In this document: positions 15,607 through 18,693 of the stretch, piece after piece
How the letters are laid out: every line of letters starts with the position of its first letter
Numbering within the stretch: the first letter of the stretch is position 1
NCBI GenBank assembly: GCA_002385545.1
Contig: DGDR01000224.1
Coordinates: 37,741 to 56,433 of the forward strand
Reading direction: 5' to 3'
DNA length: 18,693 nt
From: Clostridium sp. UBA3947
GTDB taxonomy: Bacteria > Bacillota > Clostridia > Clostridiales > Clostridiaceae
Translations under genes and position numbers: made by a program
Notes under the pieces: model-generated
The model's database searches: none
Seen by the model: only the letters and a program-made list of their open reading frames with translations
What the model was told of the DNA's origin: nothing

Positions 15607-16589
15607 TGAGAAAAAAACCCGTAATTTTTATATCTATTATGGCATTAATAGTAATTTCAATATTTGTGATTTCAGAAATTAAACTAAGAAAACAATCTTC
15701 TTTGTTTCAGATAAAGTTATTAAGTACATCTCAAGTATTCACGTCAGATAGTAGTCAAAATATAGAGCCAAAAGTGAATGTAGTTGACCTTTTTTTATTA
15801 GATAATAGAAGGAATTCAAAGTTTACTTCTAAAGATACACTAATAGAAATGAAACTTGTGTCTGAAAATGGCAACGAATTACAAATTGAATTAAATGGTG
15901 AGGTAAATCAAAGTACCCAACCAGTGGATATTGACGGAAAGCAAGTGTATATTGATACATTTTCAGTGAAAATTCCTTTTAACACAAATGCAACAATGGA
16001 AAATTGCTCCATAGTGTTTAAATTTAGAGATGAATCTACGGAAACAGTATATGCTGGAGATTTTGCTTTCATAGATACAAGTCAAATAATCTCAAGCGAT
16101 AAAATTAAGAATACTATAACATATCCAATTACTCGAATAATAAATGGATATCCAACAATTGTTGGGTTTATATTAGAGATCACAGCAGAACAGGATGCTG
16201 TATTAAAAGAATTTGATTTTCGTTTACCAAAGTATGGTGTTAACTCAAATAAAATTGTTGTTAGAAACGAGCCAGCAGATAAATATATAGAGCTTTTTGA
16301 AAAGAATGAACTTGAACAAGAGTTTCCTGGCATCACTACAATAGAAAAAGTAGATAAAACTTCATATTCACTTGATGATATTTTGATTAAAAAGGGAATT
16401 AATACTATTATTATACCATTAACAACCAATGAGCAAGGTTTCATACCTCCTATTATTAATTTTGGTGGAGTTCTAAATTATACAATTGATGAAACCAATT
16501 ACAATTATGTAATACAAGATATGAAGTATTTATCTGTTAACATTTTAGATAATTTAACTATTAAGGAGATTCTATTAAATGGAAAATAA
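15606..16589 (+). CDS. Membrane-anchored extracellular protein of unknown function
   Basis: 327 residues. The first 25 (MRKKP, then an Ile-rich hydrophobic run up to VISEIK) form an uncleaved signal anchor or signal peptide. No lipobox is seen. The remainder is polar and appears beta-rich, with alternating hydrophobic residues and paired segments such as KVNVVDLFLLDNRR, IDGKQVYIDTFSVKIPF and NTIIIPLTTNEQG, suggesting tandem Ig- or jelly-roll-like modules outside the cell. No catalytic motif or known family is recognised. GGAGGA lies 5 bp before ATG 15606, which overlaps the stop of the small membrane peptide gene; its own end overlaps the ATPase gene start by 11 bp. The tight overlaps make it part of the transporter system, perhaps an accessory or substrate-handling subunit. 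Confidence 0.8.
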   Translation: MRKKPVIFISIMALIVISIFVISEIKLRKQSSLFQIKLLSTSQVFTSDSSQNIEPKVNVVDLFLLDNRRNSKFTSKDTLIEMKLVSENGNELQIELNGEVNQSTQPVDIDGKQVYIDTFSVKIPFNTNATMENCSIVFKFRDESTETVYAGDFAFIDTSQIISSDKIKNTITYPITRIINGYPTIVGFILEITAEQDAVLKEFDFRLPKYGVNSNKIVVRNEPADKYIELFEKNELEQEFPGITTIEKVDKTSYSLDDILIKKGINTIIIPLTTNEQGFIPPIINFGGVLNYTIDETNYNYVIQDMKYLSVNILDNLTIKEILLNGK

Positions 16590-17492
16590 TATAGTAACTT
16601 TTGAAAATGTAAGCAAGAAATATAATCGATACAGTTGGTGAATAAAAAATTGTAGTTTTATGTTACCTAGTAATAAAATCATAGCACTCGTTGGCGAAAA
16701 TGGTGCAGGAAAAACAACAACATTAAAGCTTATGATGGGACTCCTTAAAAAAACTCATGGAAACATTATTGTAAAAGGTAAGACTCCAAATTCTTTTTCA
16801 TTAAATAATGATATAGGATTTCTTCCGGAAAGAATAGAGTTTCCTGATTTTTTTACTTCAAATGATATTATTTATAATTTATCAAAAATAAGGCGTGTTA
16901 ATAATAAAGGCATGAAAAAGATTGAAGAGTATATTGAATACTTTAAGTTAAATGGAATGCTTAATAAAGCATATGCAAGTTTATCAAAAGGTAATAAGCA
17001 AAAGATTGGAATAATTCAAGCAATACTTCATGATCCAGAATTACTAATTTTGGACGAGCCTACATCAGGTCTAGACCCTATGGCGAGGAAAAGATTATTT
17101 GACTTGATATTTAATTTAAAAAACGAAGGGAAAACTATTATAGTTTCTTCCCATAATTTGCAGGATATGCAGAAGAGTGCAGATATCATTCTTTTTTTCA
17201 AAGATGGTACATTGGCTAAAATGTTTAATGTAAAAGAGGAAATGAAGAATAGTATGCATATAAAAGCTTACTTTGAAAATGTAATAACCAATAAAGATAT
17301 AGAAAAATAAAACAAAGTATTATCGGAGTTACCAAAGTAACATCTTCATATATGATTATTCAGAATAACACCTTTTCAAATATAAATGAACTAATACATA
17401 AGTTAGATTGTATTGATATAAAGGTGTTGAGAATTAACTCTGAAAGTACATTATTAGAGGATTACTATTTGAAATTATTTGACGAGAATTAG
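16579..17492 (+). pseudogene. ABC transporter ATPase, disrupted by a stop codon and a frameshift
   Basis: The original start is ATG 16579, with AAGGAG (16563-16568) 10 bp upstream. It encodes a normal ATPase N-terminus (IVTFENVSKKYNRY), but TGA at 16639-16641 is codon 21. The frame then continues intact: Walker A GENGAGKT, signature LSKGNKQK, Walker B LLILDEPTSGLDP, and SSHNLQDM. At about 17305 an A5 run shifts the frame: TAA 17308-17310 ends the main frame, while the minus-one frame continues as a plausible C-terminal domain to TAG 17490-17492 (SESTLLEDYYLKLFDEN). One added A would restore it, giving about 300 residues, the normal size. Restart at ATG 16660 would lose the first strand and A-loop and has no ribosome binding site. 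It would have powered the adjacent permease. A sequencing error could explain the frameshift, less easily the stop. Confidence 0.8.
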
Positions 17493-17503
17493 GTGAAAGT
17501 AAT

Positions 17504-18286
17504 ATGAGGAAAATTTATTATTTAACGTTAGACTCTTTTTTTAAAATCATTACCAAGAGAAGCTTATATGTTTTAGCAGCTTTTTTGGTAGTTATCTGCT
17601 TTTTTTTATTAGCTAGTTCGAACTTTTTTTCATTAAGTGCTGCTGAAAGGCATTTATTTACCTATGAGGAAAAGAAGGTGTTTTATGATAGTTGTTTTTC
17701 TGTTACTAGAGTTATAGTGATAATTTTAACTTCTGTATTATCTGGATTATTTATTAGCAAAAGTTTTAATAATAGTTCAGAGTATATGTATTTATCTGGT
17801 GGTGTAAATAGAATACAATATATAATATCAAAATTAATTAGTGTAGTAGTATTAAATGTTCTTATATTTACTTTTATGCTTATAATATCTTCTATTATAA
17901 TTTTAAGCACTGATTTAGGCGTAATAGAACTGATATTTGTTAAGATATGGATTAAATTGCTGCTAAATAGCATACTTGTTAATTCAATAACTATTTTATG
18001 CATTACACTCTTTAGAAATTTTTTTGCAGGATTATTCCCTGTTATCATTTATTTCTTATATAATAGTGCTTATGGAGCAATTATTGAAAAGCCAGAAGGC
18101 ACATCTTTGATATTATTTAAAATATTTAACATGATAATGCCTATATTTGGAAATAATAATTTCAACTTAACCTTAGATGAAAGATCTTTATACCTAACTC
18201 CTTATTACGGGATTTTATATTTTATTGGATTTATTGTTATAATAAATAGTTTGACAATAGTTACGTACTGCGGGAGAGACAAATAA
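17504..18286 (+). CDS. ABC-2-type transporter permease
   Basis: 260 residues with six predicted membrane segments: about 20-40, 68-88, 105-135, 143-165, 168-190 and 230-252. The N-terminus (MRKIYYLTLDSFFKIITKRSLY) is the cytosolic coupling-helix lead-in typical of ABC-2 permeases, and the first outer loop is of moderate size (about 45-65). The length matches single-domain permeases that dimerise, as in lantibiotic-immunity or drug-export systems. AGGTGA lies 7 bp upstream, and the gene follows the ATPase remnant by 11 bp. The ATPase of its own operon is broken, so the complex may be inactive unless another ATPase substitutes. No sequence feature shows the substrate, and no terminator follows, so transcripts may run into the zinc-ribbon gene. 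Confidence 0.85.
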   Translation: MRKIYYLTLDSFFKIITKRSLYVLAAFLVVICFFLLASSNFFSLSAAERHLFTYEEKKVFYDSCFSVTRVIVIILTSVLSGLFISKSFNNSSEYMYLSGGVNRIQYIISKLISVVVLNVLIFTFMLIISSIIILSTDLGVIELIFVKIWIKLLLNSILVNSITILCITLFRNFFAGLFPVIIYFLYNSAYGAIIEKPEGTSLILFKIFNMIMPIFGNNNFNLTLDERSLYLTPYYGILYFIGFIVIINSLTIVTYCGRDK

Positions 18287-18293
18287 TAATGCA

Positions 18294-18312
18294 AAAGGGT
18301 TACTAAAATAAT
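18294..18312 (+). repeat. 19-bp direct repeat, right copy
   Basis: This is identical to 15371-15389 and begins 8 bp after the permease stop codon. It ends 16 bp before the -35 of the zinc-ribbon gene promoter. Confidence 0.8.
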
Positions 18313-18328
18313 TTATAGAATAAATTTA

Positions 18329-18357
18329 TTGCATATTATAAGGTACTGTGTTATACT
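18329..18357 (+). promoter_or_regulatory. Promoter of the zinc-ribbon gene
   Basis: TTGCAT (18329-18334), a 17-bp spacer and TATACT (18352-18357) fit a sigma-A-type promoter. Initiation near 18364 would give a leader of about 119 nt. The perfect palindrome CAAGTACTTG (18361-18370) spans the predicted start site and could be an operator. Confidence 0.6.
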
Positions 18358-18363
18358 AAACAA

Positions 18364-18482
18364 GTACTTGCAATTGAGCAAGGTGTAAAGATTTAAATGA
18401 TAACAACATTCCCCTTAAACTAGGAAGAAATGTTAATCAGTTTTTAAATCTTCGTTAAAAAAGAAAAAGGAGGAATGTTGAA
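18364..18482 (+). promoter_or_regulatory. Structured 5' leader with alternative, mutually exclusive folds
   Basis: Fold 1 is a long hairpin: AAGATTTAAA (18388-18397) pairs perfectly with TTTAAATCTT (18443-18452), enclosing AACATT (18405-18410) with AATGTT (18429-18434). It leaves the ribosome binding site AAGGAGG (18467-18473) free. Fold 2 pairs AACATTCC (18405-18412) with GGAATGTT (18472-18479), which covers the end of that site. Both need 18405-18410, so they exclude each other. No known riboswitch class is recognised; a temperature- or protein-responsive leader, as in cold-shock genes, is possible. Confidence 0.5.
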
Positions 18483-18647
18483 ATGGCAGATAAGAATTTA
18501 GTATGCAAGGATTGTGCAAAAGAATTCGTTTTTACTGAAGGCGAGCAAGCTTTCTACAAGGAAAAAGGTTTCGAGAATGATCCAGTAAGATGTCCTGAAT
18601 GTAGAAAAGCTAGAAAGCAACAGAACAACAGAGGATTCAGAAGATAA
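18483..18647 (+). CDS. Small zinc-ribbon protein
   Basis: 54 residues, MADKNLVCKDCAKEF at the start and ending in a basic RKQQNNRGFRR. Two Cys pairs, CKDC (8-11) and CPEC (36-39), form a zinc ribbon of the probable-zinc-ribbon (zf-trcl) family, common and highly conserved in clostridia. The basic C-terminus suggests nucleic-acid binding, perhaps RNA or the ribosome, but its function is not established. AAGGAGG (18467-18473) lies 9 bp before the ATG, a very strong site fitting high expression. It has its own promoter and a long structured leader. A hairpin that may end transcription follows 15 bp after the stop. Confidence 0.88.
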   Translation: MADKNLVCKDCAKEFVFTEGEQAFYKEKGFENDPVRCPECRKARKQQNNRGFRR

Positions 18648-18662
18648 GAAACTGTAAATGAT

Positions 18663-18688
18663 GCCCTATAAGAGAAATCTTATAGGCA
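18663..18688 (+). terminator. Possible terminator of the zinc-ribbon gene, cut by the window end
   Basis: CCTATAAG (18665-18672) pairs perfectly with CTTATAGG (18679-18686) around AGAAAT, and the stem extends through TG and CA with one bulged C. The window ends 5 bp later, so the expected T-run cannot be seen. Confidence 0.45.
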
Positions 18689-18693
18689 CATCT

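Larger units (their letters stand above)
15371..18312 (+). mobile_element. Repeat-bounded ABC-transporter cassette, possibly inserted
   Basis: About 2.9 kb between perfect 19-bp direct repeats. It holds its own promoter and four co-directional genes: a membrane peptide, an anchored extracellular protein, a broken ABC ATPase and a permease. The interior is visibly richer in A and T than the genes on either side. Its removal by recombination between the repeats would leave one copy and restore a short divergent spacer between the SIMPL and zinc-ribbon genes. No recombinase, transposase or terminal inverted repeats are seen, so the means of movement is unknown and the call is tentative. Confidence 0.35.

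Noticed and set aside
16639..16641. TGA in the ATPase read as tryptophan or selenocysteine
   Set aside because: All other genes here use TGA as a stop or avoid it, no selenocysteine element is visible after it, and a second lesion exists in the same gene.
17300..17312. Programmed minus-one frameshifting in the ATPase gene
   Set aside because: The A5 run does not form a proper slippery heptamer in the reading frame and no downstream stem is evident; a simple deletion is a better explanation.
15371..18312. The cassette as a classical insertion sequence or integron
   Set aside because: There is no transposase or integrase, no terminal inverted repeats, and the repeats are too long for a usual target duplication.

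Overview
The window looks like chromosomal DNA from a low-GC Gram-positive anaerobe of the Clostridium type. The reasons are strongly AT-rich codon use, AGGAGG-type ribosome binding sites, sigma-A-like promoters, two ABC-F proteins, a free-standing S1-domain protein and a clostridial-type small zinc-ribbon protein. No rRNA, tRNA, CRISPR array, integrase or transposase was seen.

Layout. (1) 1-2735: the 3' part of an ABC-F ATPase of the antibiotic-resistance kind, a TetR-family regulator on the minus strand, and a decayed lipoprotein gene. Two diverged copies of one 44-bp hairpin repeat close the convergent gene ends. (2) 2745-3905, minus: an rpsA-like protein with four S1 domains. (3) 4035-12487, plus: a compact six-gene surface-polysaccharide operon behind one good promoter. 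It encodes a GalE-like epimerase, a glycosyltransferase fused to a Wzx-like flippase, a Wzy-like polymerase, a FemAB/CelD-like acyltransferase with a second domain, a NodB-type deacetylase and a priming sugar-phosphate transferase. Together they could prime, extend, flip, polymerise and modify a glycan. No Wzz/Wzc-type length control is present. (4) 12488-12840: non-coding, rich in hairpins, ending in a terminator. (5) 12930-15314, minus: a second ABC-F protein with one degenerate ATP site, and a SIMPL-domain protein.

(6) 15371-18312: an AT-rich cassette bounded by perfect 19-bp direct repeats. It has its own promoter, an easily missed 45-residue membrane peptide (15469-15606), a membrane-anchored extracellular protein, an ABC ATPase gene broken by a nonsense codon and a frameshift, and an ABC-2-type permease. 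It sits between the divergent SIMPL and zinc-ribbon genes and looks inserted, although the repeat could instead be a shared promoter-proximal site. (7) 18329-18688: a 54-residue zinc-ribbon protein behind a leader of about 119 nt. The leader can fold into two mutually exclusive structures, one of which masks the ribosome binding site.

The points most worth a second look are the repeat-flanked ABC cassette with its small membrane peptide, the switch-like leader of the zinc-ribbon gene, the glycosyltransferase-flippase fusion, and the one-sided loss of ATP-site residues in the second ABC-F protein. All calls come from reading the sequence; no database search was run.
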